64,000 bases of DNA from Holothuria scabra (GCA_037179385.1 CM074190.1:5160284-5224283); one strand, 5' to 3'; shown: positions 11,785 through 23,927, counted from the first letter of the stretch. The notes: generated from the letters alone by a model not told the origin. Made by a program: numbers and translations.

Positions 11785-13776
11785 TTAGTCATATAAAGCC
11801 TTGTGGAAATTTAAATAACCGACACTCTTCAATATGACGCTCCCATATGATTTTTTGTTATCATTTGGTTTTGGTGATTTGGGTGAACCTGTCGGATTGT
11901 CTATTGGTTGGGGAGGTAATACGTCATAAAAAGGGGTATAATTTTCTTTATCTACTCGATTGTTTCCTGATTCATCTGTGACATCACTAGATTCAGAAGG
12001 GACTTTAAGTTCGGTATCACCAGCTTCATGAATCTGAGCATAAGGATTAGTCGCTACACCTGTCTCTTCTTTATCCTCTACCAGAGGGGCGTTAATTTCG
12101 GTTTCACCGTCCGTATGAATCTGAGAACAACTATCAGTCTCAAGTGCCACGCCTGTTTCTCCTTTTTCCTCCATCTGAGGGACATTAAGTTCAATTTCAC
12201 CATCTGTGTAGATCTGAGCAGATGTATCAGTCTCAAGGACCACTGCGGTCTCTTCTTTTTCCTCCAACATAGGGGCGTAAAGTTCAGTTTCAACATCCGT
12301 ATCAGTCTGAGCAAAAGTGTCAGTTTCAAGTTCCATTACTGTCTCTTCCTTGTGCCCCATCTGAGGGGCGTTAAGTTCGTTTTCACCTTCCGTATGAATC
12401 TGAGAACAAGGATTAGCCTCAAGTACCACGGCTGTCTCTTTTTTGTCCCCCATCTGGGGATCGTAAAGTTCGGTTTCACTATCTATTTGATTCTGAGCTA
12501 AAGGATTAGTCTCAAGTACCACGTCTGTCTCTTCTTTGTCCCTCATCTTACCATCTATATGATTCTGATCCAAAGGATCGGTCTCAAGTACCACGACCGC
12601 CTCTTCTTTGGTCTCATAAGGGGCGTTAAGTTCAATTTCACCATCTGTGTGAGTCTGAGCAGAAGGATCGGTCTCAAGTACCCTGCCTGTTCCTTTGTTC
12701 TCCATCTGAGGGGCGTTAATATCTGCTTCACCGTGACCCTGAGCTGAAGGATCGGTCTCAAGCACCACGCACGTCTCTGCTCTGTCCTTCATCGTAGTGG
12801 CGTTAATGTCTGCTTCACTATCTGTATTAATTTGAGAAGAAGGATCAGCCTCAAGTACCTCCATTTTCTCTTCTTTGTACTTCATAAGAGGATGTGTAGG
12901 ATGTTCCATTCTGAGCATTACAGTTTCCTCTTCCTTTTGTGGAAGCTTTTTATGCTTGTAACTTTCATTCCCACCGCAACATAGACACCACAAAAATCTT
13001 ATGAGAAACAAAATGAGAATTAGGAAGAGAATGATAATCAAAATTGTTAAAATTGTACGCTCTTCCGGTTTACCATATTCATTGTTTATAAGAAGGCTAG
13101 CCTCAGTCGTGAACTCATAAATGGCGTTTGACAGTACCAAAATAGGGCCAATTGAACACCCTTGTAAGTCAGAAGGACCAGGCAAGCATTCAAGGATGAT
13201 GTTATTGTCATCCATAGATAAGGGTCCTACACGCATCCTAACAATTAACTTTCTATCATTGATCACTTCCTCGTAGATTTCAAAAAAGGTTTTCGATTTT
13301 TCTGGAACATTCCAGTTACAGGCATCCGATGTTAGACAATAACACTTAACTATGAGCTCGTCTCCTACACTAAAGAAGTTTGCATTTTCTACATCGTGAA
13401 TACACTGGGGCCTTGCAGTTTGAACGTCTAGGTGGAAGAAAACACTTTCTGTCATCAATCCAGTTGCGTCTTGTTCATTTGTCACTTGACATATGTAATA
13501 TCCACTATCTTCTAAAGATACTTGACGAATAACATACTGCAAGACATTTCCACTACCATTGTTACTTGCCATAACATTTTTGTCTAAAACAATTTTCACC
13601 GATGCGTTCTGTGACAAGGAAACTTCACACTCTATCGTTACGTTTTCTTCACCCTCAAATATTATTTGATTTTCCTTAGCATTGACTAGACCAAATGAAA
13701 CTGGTTGTGATCTACCGATGTTTGAAAGAACCACACAAACAAAAACAACTTCAAAGTAGTAAATGGGAGACGCCAT
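11785..13776 (-). CDS. Intronless Ig-domain type I membrane receptor with acidic tandem-repeat cytoplasmic tail
   Basis: The frame of 663 codons is uninterrupted and starts at an ATG. Residues 1-23 form a signal peptide. Residues 24-118 are a V-like Ig domain with Cys50, the EDSGYYIC motif and Cys96. Residues 122-225 are a Cys-rich second domain (Cys125, CYC at 145-147, Cys153, Cys197, Cys207). A transmembrane helix spans about 241-263 and is followed by CLCC, a possible palmitoylation site. The cytoplasmic tail holds ten acidic repeats (residues about 303-592) and a C-terminal tyrosine cluster (YTPFYDVL, SYGSVIL, GYLNF). N-glycosylation sequons include NVT and NAS in the Ig domain. The domain order and CYC motif match the gene at 18.1-19.1 kb and the broken locus at 62.4-63.5 kb. 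A role as a recognition or adhesion receptor is inferred; ligand and signalling partner are unknown. No classical ITIM is seen; YLNF fits a YxN SH2-type site. Confidence 0.85.
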   Translation of the reverse strand: MASPIYYFEVVFVCVVLSNIGRSQPVSFGLVNAKENQIIFEGEENVTIECEVSLSQNASVKIVLDKNVMASNNGSGNVLQYVIRQVSLEDSGYYICQVTNEQDATGLMTESVFFHLDVQTARPQCIHDVENANFFSVGDELIVKCYCLTSDACNWNVPEKSKTFFEIYEEVINDRKLIVRMRVGPLSMDDNNIILECLPGPSDLQGCSIGPILVLSNAIYEFTTEASLLINNEYGKPEERTILTILIIILFLILILFLIRFLWCLCCGGNESYKHKKLPQKEEETVMLRMEHPTHPLMKYKEEKMEVLEADPSSQINTDSEADINATTMKDRAETCVVLETDPSAQGHGEADINAPQMENKGTGRVLETDPSAQTHTDGEIELNAPYETKEEAVVVLETDPLDQNHIDGKMRDKEETDVVLETNPLAQNQIDSETELYDPQMGDKKETAVVLEANPCSQIHTEGENELNAPQMGHKEETVMELETDTFAQTDTDVETELYAPMLEEKEETAVVLETDTSAQIYTDGEIELNVPQMEEKGETGVALETDSCSQIHTDGETEINAPLVEDKEETGVATNPYAQIHEAGDTELKVPSESSDVTDESGNNRVDKENYTPFYDVLPPQPIDNPTGSPKSPKPNDNKKSYGSVILKSVGYLNFHKALYD
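12001..12870 (-). repeat. Coding minisatellite: ten acidic repeats in the receptor tail
   Basis: The repeat core is VVLETDPSAQIHTDGEIELN, followed by AP and a Glu/Lys-rich linker (KEET-like). Starting positions of the VLE core are residues 307, 338, 366, 396, 420, 451, 482, 513 and 544, with a tenth degenerate copy near 575 that lacks the Leu-Glu pair. The last six spacings are exactly 31 residues (93 bp); earlier spacings are 24 to 31. Every length change keeps the frame. Net charge is strongly negative. Confidence 0.9.
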
Positions 13777-15500
13777 TTTTCAAATAGAGTATTGTAGAGT
13801 AACACGGAACCCAAATCTTCAAGCGAACGTCCCTTCTCTTGTATGTCACGAAATCGCACGATTTATGTGGAATTTTGTGAACTCCTTAACACACAGTCAG
13901 CAAACAAACGGAATATTTCACAGAACCAACGCAGTTCTAGGTATGTTTTTTCTCACAGCATGCACCAGCTCAACCATTCGTATACTTTCCAGCCCTGGAA
14001 TGCGTTTCTACATATACCATATAAATTTGATTGTATATATTTTTTGAAAAGTATTCATAACAAGTCTGCTACAGTTTTCGTCAGAATTGCATTGTTTTGG
14101 TTGCCTTTCTGTATTGTGACCAACGCTGTAGGTTAAAAGTCGTTTTCACGGTATACTGCGCCCTTAATAGGTCAGGAACCATCTTTCCATCATATAACAT
14201 AAGTAACTAACATGTGTACAGAACAAACTTATCAAACTATATATTATCGACGTTACAGATCATAACAGATCATCCGCAAACAAAACTCTTTCAGCCTTAC
14301 AAATGTGCTACCGGCCACCACCATGTGACTTTAATGCAATCAGTCAAAATAACCAGATTACCATCATTTGAAAAAAAACAAAGAAAAAACTTATCAATTT
14401 ATTGAAAAGTGAAAAAGGAACCATATAAAGAAAGCCTCTGTGGATAATATTTTGAAACTACTGAAAACGTTTTTTTTTTTTTTTTTTTTAAATCGGTTCA
14501 CGTTGATCCAAACATTTCATTAAATATGTCTACTAAACCTGTTACCATTACATCTATAATGAATAAACAAAACTTCCAACTTTTTTCCCTCTCTGAGGTC
14601 AAAACACTGATACATATCGTGCACTTTTGTAAATTCTCCGTATTAAGTGAACTTTCTGTTAGTTTCGCTACATTTGGAACGGTCATTCTTACTTAAAAAC
14701 GGATATTTTCAGTTTCTATACATAACTACATTGCGGTTTGATAAAAAACACGTTTCACTTTATCTCGAATACTACGTATCACTTAGGTAAATTTATTCTC
14801 AATCGTTGAGTTCACATGCATATCAGGTGTGGTTGTAGAAGCAAGTGGGGGTTATAAAATGATTCCATGAAATGGTAAAAAAAAATCATTAAAATGGAAG
14901 AAAAAATAAATCTTGTAAATACAAGTACATCAACTCTTAACAGTTATGCGTATGTGGTAAATAGTCATTTACAAACTTTTATCTAGAAATTTCCTTAAAA
15001 TCTACAGAGTTCTAGGAGTAAAATAGCTTTTAAAAAACCATGAATGTTGAAACGACTGGTAGTAGAAAAGAAATATTCTCTTCATATGTATTGCATTTGT
15101 TTTTCTGCATAATTTTATGCATAATACAAAATTGCATGGAAAAGTATAAAATATATACGTAATCCGTTCCTGTTTCCGGTAGGAAACAGCCTCTAGATTA
15201 AGAAACTTTACCATAGTTTGCAAGCTTATTTGTTGAAGGTACGTCCTTGGACAAAAATCTTATTAGTGTGATATGGAACTGCACTGCTATCAATAGCAAC
15301 ACCGTCCGATAATTCGACAGAAAAAAAGCAGCGTTTCTTTGGAAATCGCTGTCAGCTCACTTGAATAAACTATACAAACTTTACAGCAGAACAGTTCTTG
15401 AGTTTGCCGCCGCTAACAGGAAACCAGAATGCAAGGCATTCGTACTCGCGAATGGAGGTGGTCTTTACCGGTTCTAGTGATATTAACGAAAAGCTGCTAA
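13777..15500. other. 5' flank of the first Ig gene and gene-free DNA
   Basis: No further exon or domain is recognised. A T-run lies at about 14,471-14,489. I could not identify a TATA box or other promoter element with confidence for the minus-strand gene that begins at 13,776. Confidence 0.4.
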
Positions 15501-15504
15501 ACTT

Positions 15505-15622
15505 AGCAACTCCCAGACGGCAGTAGGTTCCATTTTTAGATTCTTTGGTATGATACGATCTGGGAATCGAACCCAGGCCTTCCGCGTGTTAGGGGATGAT
15601 CTACCGTTAGACCAAACACGTG
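15505..15622 (-). mobile_element. tRNA-derived SINE (family 1), head and body
   Basis: On the minus strand a tRNA-like head carries an A box (TTGGTCTAACGG) and a B box (GGGTTCGATTCCC), with D-arm pairing GGTC/GATC and T-arm pairing CTGGG/CCCAG. The acceptor stem does not pair, so this is a tRNA-derived SINE and not a tRNA gene. The body continues AAGAATCTAAAAATGGAACC, TACTGCC, the same body found at 26,045-26,085 downstream of the same type of head. The tail beyond about 15,505 differs between the copies. Confidence 0.75.
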
Positions 15623-15624
15623 AT

Positions 15625-18100
15625 TTTTTATGAGGAGGTTTGCGCATTTCAGAGAAATATATCAGTATTGAATATTTATACAGGTGAAACATTAGTGATG
15701 GGAGGTGAGGGGAAGAGAAATGTTTATGATACAAGCTCGAGTTTTAGAAAAGTGTATATGAGTGAAACGTATATATAATATTAAAATTGACTGAATAAAA
15801 CAAGTAGTGGAAGATATTATCTACTAGATCTAGAAAATAGACGTGTTTAGATTGCAGAAGGATTATTTTATTAATAATTTCCGGCCGCAGCCAAAACTGT
15901 CAGAATGTCACGCATATTATTGGAAGTTCAAAGTATCAAAATTTCCTCACGAATGACAATTTCAATATTTTTTAACTTCCTTAGTGTTCTCAGTATTGTT
16001 CGATGGCAGTGCTTATTACGGTTCGACAGTTCACCCGGATCACTTTTGAATGCATCGCATGATCACCAACAAAGCAAGCATATGCTTGCAGAGCAGAAGA
16101 GATGTAACTTAGCTATCGTCTTGGCTAATGAGGTTTAAGGGTAGAGAGAGATAACTACGCAGTCTTTTATTTTGCTTCTCCTCATCAGAGATCTCTCTTC
16201 CCATTCCTACTATAATTGTCAACAACAAAAAACAGTATAGAATTTCTCACCGGCCTCCTCTTTCTTTGGTTGGATAAGAGCGCAGCTTGTGGTCTTTTCC
16301 CTTACAGTACGGTTGCTCAAAGGAACCGTTTTTAGTTTGTCTTACAAGATTGCTAAATCTAATGATATCATGCCGTCAAGTACAGCCACCAATGAAAAAA
16401 TCTAATGTGAGAATATTTACAAAATGCAGAACAAAAAACTTGGGTTGGTGTTGACTAAGTTATTTAGATGCGGTTAAGCGTACAGGTATATAGGTCCTGT
16501 GCATGGCACATTTGAATTTCAACTGAAACACATCAAAATCTCTAAATGGCTTATCAAGCCACGGTTGCAATAGATATCATCAACTGTATCATATGTCGTT
16601 CGGCTGATCATGTGGTCACCGGCAAAGCCAGCGCCTATTCGTAAGGGCGATTCATGTTTCAGATGAAACGTCTAGGTCAGAAGAAAACTACGCAGTTAAT
16701 ATTGCGCAATTTTCGCATCCGGGAGACTGCGTTTTCTTATCCGTTCTCTATTCCTAACCCTCTGTGACGGTCTTCAGTTCTGAACAAAATATAACTTTAG
16801 TTTGTCGCTCTTGTTACAGTTATAAGTTGCTTCATTATGAAAAGAAATCCCCCGTTCAATGTTTTTCTTTAAACAACGCCTAAACTTTTAAGTCAACAGG
16901 TTGCTCGGATGTTTCAAACTGTAAGAAAAGAAGGGTAACGACCATGTCATAAAGAACGGCAGTTGACAAAAACTATAGAAAGGGCTTCTGAGAACCCTAT
17001 ACAGTCGTTCCAAGAACCATGTGATTGAAATATCCCTCAAGTAATATGCCTCAACGTGTCATGAAACCAGAGACATTCTTAAAAAAAATATCTGTATTGA
17101 TGGTTAACTCCTTTTAATTTACAAAGACTTACAATGTAACAAAACCAACAAGGTACAGATTGAAAACACTGTAACAAGTCCATAAAGCGACTGCTATGCT
17201 TCGCATTCGCTCGTAAAAAGGGAGCAGAACACCAGATTGAATAGTTTTTTAAATTGCAGTATATGGGAAAAATTTCCGGCTACTTCTCTTCGCCTCTCGG
17301 GAACTCTCACTGCCTAATCTATCCGACGCACTCCAAAAGACGCACACTGTTCATCTGGGACAACCGCAAGTAATACAATCTCTCACAGCGGTTTGGAGAA
17401 GATGTGTCTTTTATTTCATACGACTGCGATATTCTAACTTCTTAAGAACTTAACACATATAACATATTGTATAAATAGTTTTCCCAGTCACTTCAATTAT
17501 TACCAGCACAAAATTCAAGTAAACAATTAACACTCTTGCCACATACAATGACAATTCAATTTGTTTCATCATTTCCTTTCAAGAACAGTTGTAAAGATTA
17601 CTACAGAAACAAAAGATAAAGCAAACACATAGGCAAGAAATTTTTCTATTCGAAATATGCCTATTCAAATTTCAGCACTTTTTACTGAACTTTTATCTTT
17701 AAACGAGGTACTACGCATGCGGGTGAACCCCCACCTTTTATTTTTTCCCCTCAAAGGCAGCTTTGACTTTGACAATGGTTTAATACAATTTGTAGTCATT
17801 TGCCCCCCCCCCCCCCCCGAAAAAAAAAATATCGCTCCTTTACCTTCAGTGGGCCTTCCCTTGTCTGGATACGTGCCTGTGAGGTATAAGCTTCTTTAAA
17901 ATAATATTACGTTCAGAAGCTAAATGATAGCTATCAGTGAAAACTTTCTCGGCCCATCTCGATTAACTCAGTACTCTGCTGCCTCGTTTAAATCCCCATA
18001 AGATAAAGTTTATGTCACAAAAAAATACTGAAACCTCCACCTGAAGTCGGCACCAGTACCCCCGATAAGCTCAGATGGAAGACCACAATCGACAAAACGG
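15625..18100. other. Gene-free stretch between the two intact Ig genes
   Basis: No domain-bearing open frame or further terminal-repeat pair was recognised. A C-run followed by an A-run lies at about 17,803-17,829. Confidence 0.4.
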
Positions 18101-18104
18101 GGTA

Positions 18105-19121
18105 TCAATTGGCTAACTCATAAGTATTCAGTGAAGTTGAATAAGTGTCACGGTCGTATGTGTGTTGAACACTGCCACTATTATCACTTAGAGCGAACTG
18201 AAGGGTGTAACTCTCCCGCAGATGAAAAGCCGTGACAACCACAAAGACGACAAAGACGAACACAATAAAAAGGGAAATGATTGTAATGACAAAAATCTTC
18301 ATCCCCGAACTGATAGATCTTGTATTTGTCCCATACATCTCAACGTCGCAAAAGAAATCACCACTTGACTGGTAGGAGTCACCTTTTAAATATGTATTGG
18401 GTATAATGTCGTCCTCATTGTCAGCAATTATGACATCACATGACGATTTGCTTTGAGGTCCAACAATACATGACTGAGAGACTGCCTTGGATGTGATTGC
18501 GTTTCGACATACGTAACTAATGCTGTTGGGATCACGCGAAGAATATTTCTCTAATATTTGATGTATAGTCTTGTTACGATAGGTAAAGATTTTGGTGTTT
18601 TGTGATAAGCTAAAGCACTTTCCCTCAGTCATTTTAATCCATCCACATGGTTCCGTTGTCTTACAGTAGCATAACATGGACAACTTGTCACCACTTTGGT
18701 AGGGAGTCCCTTCGGTGCCATTTCGAAAACAATGGGGTCCACCCTTACGGACTTTCAGGTGCATTGTGGCATTTTTGGCCCATATCGTTTTTGTTTTCTT
18801 TCTGCTATATATTGCACTAAATTGTGCTTCACAGGTATACAGGCCATCTTGTGCATCACTCGAATAAATCTCACCTATGACATACTCCAGACGATTTCCT
18901 CCAGATAAGTTTTGTGCAACTATCCTTTGTCGTAGGTCATATATCTTCAGGGCGAGTATAGTTACATCAACCGCCCCAATCACAGAACATTGCATTGTAA
19001 TATTCTTCTCCTCAACAAATACCACCCTATTGACAGTAACGTTAACCACTTTAAACGATATCTGCATTGAATAAACAAACGAAAGCAAAGATAAGCAAGG
19101 AAAGAAAACTACACTAGCCAT
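18105..19121 (-). CDS. Intronless Ig-domain type I membrane receptor, short Tyr-containing tail
   Basis: I start at the ATG at 19,119-19,121 (protein begins MASVVFF, as the first gene begins MASPIYY); the open frame extends six codons upstream but only to a GTG. About 338 residues. Numbering from the chosen Met: signal peptide 1-18, V-like Ig domain with Cys45 (ITMQC) and Cys97 (DGLYTC), second domain with HCFRNGTEG, CYC (151-153), Cys159, Cys205 and Cys218 within CIVGPQ, an acidic stalk, a transmembrane helix at about 274-298, and a tail of about 40 residues containing YTLQF, TYDRDTYS and NTYELAN. YTLQ fits a STAT3-type YxxQ pattern, but this is only a motif match. It is clearly paralogous to the 62.4-63.5 kb locus (RCFRNGTKG, SCYC, CSVGPQ). 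Function as a surface recognition receptor is inferred. Confidence 0.85.
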   Translation of the reverse strand: MASVVFFPCLSLLSFVYSMQISFKVVNVTVNRVVFVEEKNITMQCSVIGAVDVTILALKIYDLRQRIVAQNLSGGNRLEYVIGEIYSSDAQDGLYTCEAQFSAIYSRKKTKTIWAKNATMHLKVRKGGPHCFRNGTEGTPYQSGDKLSMLCYCKTTEPCGWIKMTEGKCFSLSQNTKIFTYRNKTIHQILEKYSSRDPNSISYVCRNAITSKAVSQSCIVGPQSKSSCDVIIADNEDDIIPNTYLKGDSYQSSGDFFCDVEMYGTNTRSISSGMKIFVITIISLFIVFVFVVFVVVTAFHLRESYTLQFALSDNSGSVQHTYDRDTYSTSLNTYELAN

Positions 19122-20332
19122 AGTCCAATAAAGATTCACATGAATTCATTAATGAAAAAGAATCACGAATGTCACAAGCGAGAAGAAATTATGCAGAAAA
19201 CATTCCAGTTCGGGAAGCACAACCTTTGTATCTAATAGTTTTGCTGGTTATATCCAAACTAATTGTCAAGGACAAAGCTGGTCACACAATCGTCGGTACG
19301 GAAAAAAGTAGTTATAAACGAAAAAATGTAACTTCCTTGTTGCAGTAATCCTAAGTCAAAGCACACATAGGCAGCTGTGCATGGATTACATTTCTTTTGT
19401 GCCAAGGATTATTATTAACTAGGATGCTCTGAATTTGGTTGTTCATGTAGCTAATATTAAACTGTTACAATTCCTTTGACAATAAAGGTATTTCTATTTT
19501 CTCTTTATCTAGAAGTACTTAAAACATGATACATTTCTACAATAATCGTAATTATCGTATTGGTACCCGCAAGGCTATTCAAAGACTGATTCACATTGCA
19601 CGATCATTGCTTTGACTGACGAGCCTGACGTTTTATCATCACATTGGGTACTACATAACAAACAGTATCTGACACCATTGCGTGATTATTATGTGATCAG
19701 TCATTATTTCATGGGTTTGAAAGGTGATCGGTGATGCGGTTGTAATATTCCGTAAATAATCTGCAGATATATACTTCCTCGTGTCTTTTCTACAGTCATT
19801 TGATAATAATAATTTATACGGTTCTCTTCGATTGTTTTTACCATGAGCCATTTTCTACCACAATCTCATGTCCTTAAGATAAGTGCTTACTCAGCAATTA
19901 TATTCAAATAATTTGCTTGTTGGACAATGACTAATTGAAATAATTTAGAATTGGTCATCCTTTACAAAGATGCTACAGAGAAAAACTTCGTTGAGTCTAC
20001 ATAAAACTAACCGTGTGCTTTCAAGAAACAAAACTCACCATACTTGTAGAACCTCCTTGCTTGCAGAGTGTTTTCCGGCACTGACGTGACAAGCCCTATA
20101 CTTTTCTACACTCCTGGACAAAACTGTTATGTAGTACATATGGTTAACTGAGAGGTATTGGACGACCGATTTTCTATTGATATTTTGCCAGAGAGGGGCC
20201 GCGTGCATCCAGTTATGACGTTAAACTAAAACACCCTATCGACCTTATGCAGTGACATCACTGTGACCTGATGTTTTGAGCACGGGGTGCCACCACTGAT
20301 GTGTGTGTAGAGCATGTATAGAGTGCTTTCAC

Positions 20333-20436
20333 TGACGTCACATGTCAGCCCCTTATGACAAACAAAAACTAGTGTAGTGTGATAGCCGCTTCTCCCGGCA
20401 GTGGGGGGGGGGGGGTTCTTACCAATTGTGACGTCA
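20333..20436. promoter_or_regulatory. Pair of palindromic CRE-like sites upstream of the second Ig gene
   Basis: TGACGTCA occurs at 20,333-20,340 and 20,429-20,436, each followed by CATG. Half-sites or near-matches (CTGACGTGAC near 20,080, TATGACGTTA near 20,216, CAGTGACATCACTG near 20,262) lie close by. The cluster is about 1.2 kb upstream of the minus-strand start at 19,121. CRE palindromes are bound by CREB/ATF factors; regulation of this gene is inferred only from position. The local similarity could also mean a small degenerate repeat. Confidence 0.3.
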
Positions 20437-21517
20437 CATGAAAACACTTCAGTCATATTGGGGGACTGCCCGCAGTAGAAGTCGCCTCACAAAGGCAGAA
20501 TATGTACGCGCCGATCCGATTGGTTCACGAATTAGCTATCTGCATTTGTTGGTTTTTGGTGTTGGTTTTTCATTCCTCCAAAAGAGGGCGTAACTTCATG
20601 CTTTGCGAAGTGGCGTGTACGTTCAATAAAACGTTGCAGATAACATTATCATTCTCATGTCAAGGAAAGCTATTTTCTTTCCACGTTTCAACTTTAACAT
20701 ATAATGGCTCTCCATTTAACCTCAGTAAAATATTTTTTACAAGCCTCACGAAATTACCCTTGCGTAAATGAAAGTATCTTTCATTACTGGGCGTGTGTTT
20801 AAATCAAGCAGAACCTGAGGCTATTTGTTAAGGATATAATCTTTTCCTACTGTAAACAGTAAAATTCGGATTATACGTTCGAGTTTCTGTTTTGTTGAGA
20901 TATTACTTCTTACTCAATGCCACTTTATTTTATAACACCATCGTCATATTCGATGACCTAATTAGCTTTTAGTTTCGCTATAATTTCACTTAGGCCTGTA
21001 TCTGTTGGTCGAAATGTTGCGGAAGTGAAAATCAAGACGGGGCGATCAAATCTTGTTCGTAATTAATAGCGCACACCTTGATATGAGCACATTGGTCAAG
21101 TAACTGAATTGTGGGCAATGTTCAAGGATTATGGGTCACAGTTAAATAGGGTAAGGAAAAGTATCCGAAAGTTACGTGCATATAAAAATGTAAGGAGGTC
21201 CATGAATATTTTCAAGGGCTATACTTAACGATTCAGTAACTGCTGTATCATCATAATATCGGAATTGGACAGTATAAGTACTTAAGTTTTCAGAAAAGAT
21301 AGAGAAAACGGAAAACGAAAAAGAAGTAAAAAACAAGACGGATAAAACCGTGAAGTAAAATAAATACACATGATATACTTGATACAAAAGAAAACGAAAG
21401 GACGATAGTTGTGTCCGTTAAATCACTAAAAAAATTACATGGCAGTTCAATCAAGCCTGGTGACCTTGCAGTTGAGTCACGAATAGCTAATCAGAGGTCA
21501 TATTTCCACAGACTTTA

Positions 21518-22085
21518 AGTGTACCTCAAGTCAAAAAATTCAAAAATATATATATTTATAAGAGACAATGAAAAATAAAATCCAGCAGTCAAACTCTCAT
21601 CTCCATAGGGCATTCCTTAGCTGAGTTATAAAATGTTGAAGTTTATACACTCAAATTAAAATGCAACGTTGCGCAATAATTTGTGATGTCATTCTTGTAC
21701 TACTCAAATTACAATCTTTGTATTTCTTTGTTTTTCCGAACTTTACTGCACCTTGTACCAATTTGTGATAGCACTGTTACTCTTATGAGTTGATATAAGT
21801 CATTAAGCCCTCTTTGTGCAATATGCTAGGCAAGCAGAAAGGAAGTGTTCAAGGTCATAAAGACATTTTTAATTTTAAAGGGAAACAAAGCTTATTATGT
21901 GAGTTGTACAACAAGAAAGTCATAAATTATTGCACAATCAACATTTTTTTTTAAGTGAATAAACTTCAACATTTTATATCTCAGCTATGGAATGTGTTAT
22001 GAAGTTGGGAGTTAAACTGCTAGTATTCATTTTTCATGCTCTTAAACATATATTTTTGATTTTTTTTTTTGACTTGAGGTACACT
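21518..22085. mobile_element. 568-bp foldback MITE, copy 1
   Basis: The ends AGTGTACCTCAAGTCAAAAA and its exact inverted counterpart TGACTTGAGGTACACT form the terminal repeat. Complementarity extends inward: the CTGAGTTATAAAATGTTGAA region near 21,622 pairs with TTCAACATTTTATATCTCAG near 21,966. TTA on both sides may be the target duplication, which would suit a PIF/Harbinger-type element. A second copy is at 53,332-53,888. No transposase. Confidence 0.8.
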
Positions 22086-23927
22086 TTATTTTGACCTAAC
22101 ATTTAACTAAAGTAGTATTTCGACCCACTTCATTGATCGACACTCATCCCAGTCCCTCATGTTGGCCATTCACGCCAACTTCGCCAAGAACCAGGTCGAG
22201 TCATGATCACTTGAACCAAGTCTCATCTAGTGGCGTCGCCACGGGAGGGTCTAGGCCCCCTCCCAAGATTTCTTCAGGCACCCATCCCACCCCAGATTTT
22301 TTGGTAAATAAATGAAATGTGTAACAATAAAGAAAACATGACAGAATGTGTGCAAAACACATTTTGTGCACACGTATGAAATCAAGTAATAACTTCAAAA
22401 TGCCTACTTTCACTTAATTAGATACCGTGTAGTATCTGCACTGTCGTTTATTGCATTTCACTTCCAAGTTAAAACGAATGTCTCTGGACGACAAACTCGA
22501 ATGACCCTTTCTGCCTTTCGGAGGTCTGGTTGATTTACTGAAAACAAGGCAATCATACACTGGGGACCATTCTTATATGCCTTAAGGGTAAGGTACTGCT
22601 TCGAATAATTCTATTCTTCCATCCTTAACAAGTAGGCCCATGTCGTGCCTCACAACTTCCCATGACAAGCGCCAGTGTATAACGATTTTTTCGACAAATC
22701 CTCTTTTTACTAGTTGGCACTGGCGTCCGGGCGGATTTGTAAAATGTCCACAAGGTCCTGATTTCATGCGTTTCCCACATAATCCCTACTTCGGCTTTGC
22801 GGTTTTAATATTTTGAGAGATTTGCTCCCAGTATCTTAATTTTGACTAAGTGATATACCGATGACTGAACAACTGCACTATTTTGCATCCAGGTACCACT
22901 GAAAACCAGAAAATTGTTTCTTTGGGAGTAAGTTTTAAGTATGTCACTTGCAAACTCTCCACGAATACTAAAAATGAGTAATTTAAAATTTTTCATGCTC
23001 CCCAAAAAGGAAAACCCTAAAATATGGGCTTATAATCAATTTGAAGTTTTGCCAAACATAGCGCCATTTTGCATGTATAAAATCTAACGCAAAGAAAGTT
23101 TCTCAGAGGGGGTCACAACTACTATTGGTTTTCCTATTAAAGCTAAACTCCATTCAAATATTGCCGCATTTACGATCTACGTCCTCCTGAAGGTTACAAT
23201 TTTTCCCAAGGGAAAGGGAAATACCGGTTCCCAGTCTCATCCCCATGCAGGCCACAGATCAGAAATGCCCAGTTTTGGGGTCCCTAAAATATGTATGTAT
23301 TACCATTTTTCATAGACTGATTTTTTCTCATTATTTGAGAAGTGGCAGACATGAGATTTGTATTTCAAGGTTGAGAACATGCACCTTAAAATCCATTGGA
23401 AGTGCCGTCTCCTGCCATCTTGAGGGTTTGTAAAAGCCCCGATTTTTTGACCAACTGATGGTGGCGCTCTGCTTAGACAGTCTTGCCGCGCCTAACCCTC
23501 GGAGGTGCTAACCCCCCTCCCCCACTTGTTACTTAGGACCAGGCCTACTCACTGTGATGATGATACATTTTTAACAGTCAGTGACACGGTGGACATTTTT
23601 TGGTGGGCCTACCGGAGATGAATAAAATGGTTCTATGACCCTCTGTAAATGCCGAAGGGGAATGTCGTTCGACTATTCCGTCGACCATACCGTCGGGAAA
23701 GTTTTTGAATCTCGTCGGAAAGTATAAACAATTAATGATGCTAACCTCATAACTATTGTGTACACTCTCAGTTCCTAGTTCCTTTGATTTTTTCCCACCT
23801 TCACGCATTACGTTCATTTGGCTAAGATAACAGTCAGTATGATGTTTAAGACTTAGGCCCTTTTCTACTGTACAGACGGACTTCTTAAAAGTGGGCAGAA
23901 CATACTGCACGGTAGATTGTCGTTGTC
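22086..23927. other. Gene-free, probably transposon-derived stretch
   Basis: AGTGGCGTCGCCACGGGAGG near 22,229 looks like a terminus of the hAT-like group seen elsewhere in the window, but no matching right end or target duplication was found. GATGGTGGCGCTCTGCTTAG near 23,459 matches modules at 6450, 27,975 and inside other elements. No coding sequence is supported. Confidence 0.35.

Noticed and set aside
11785..12000. ITIM motifs in the Ig receptor tails
   Set aside because: None of the tyrosines in the two intact tails fits (S/I/V/L)xYxx(I/V/L); only looser YxN or YxxQ matches exist.
12028..12501. Plus-strand open frame of 157 codons
   Set aside because: It is the antisense shadow of the tandem repeats in the Ig receptor tail.
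12001..12870. Regularly spaced repeats considered as a CRISPR array
   Set aside because: The repeats are protein-coding, diverged and spacerless, in a eukaryotic gene; no CRISPR array exists in the window.
19122..19139. Six extra N-terminal codons of the second Ig gene
   Set aside because: The extension begins at GTG; the ATG at 19,121 gives a better signal peptide and matches the paralog start.
22229..22290. Possible left end of an hAT-like element (AGTGGCGTCGCCACGGG)
   Set aside because: No matching right end or 8-bp flank duplication could be found.
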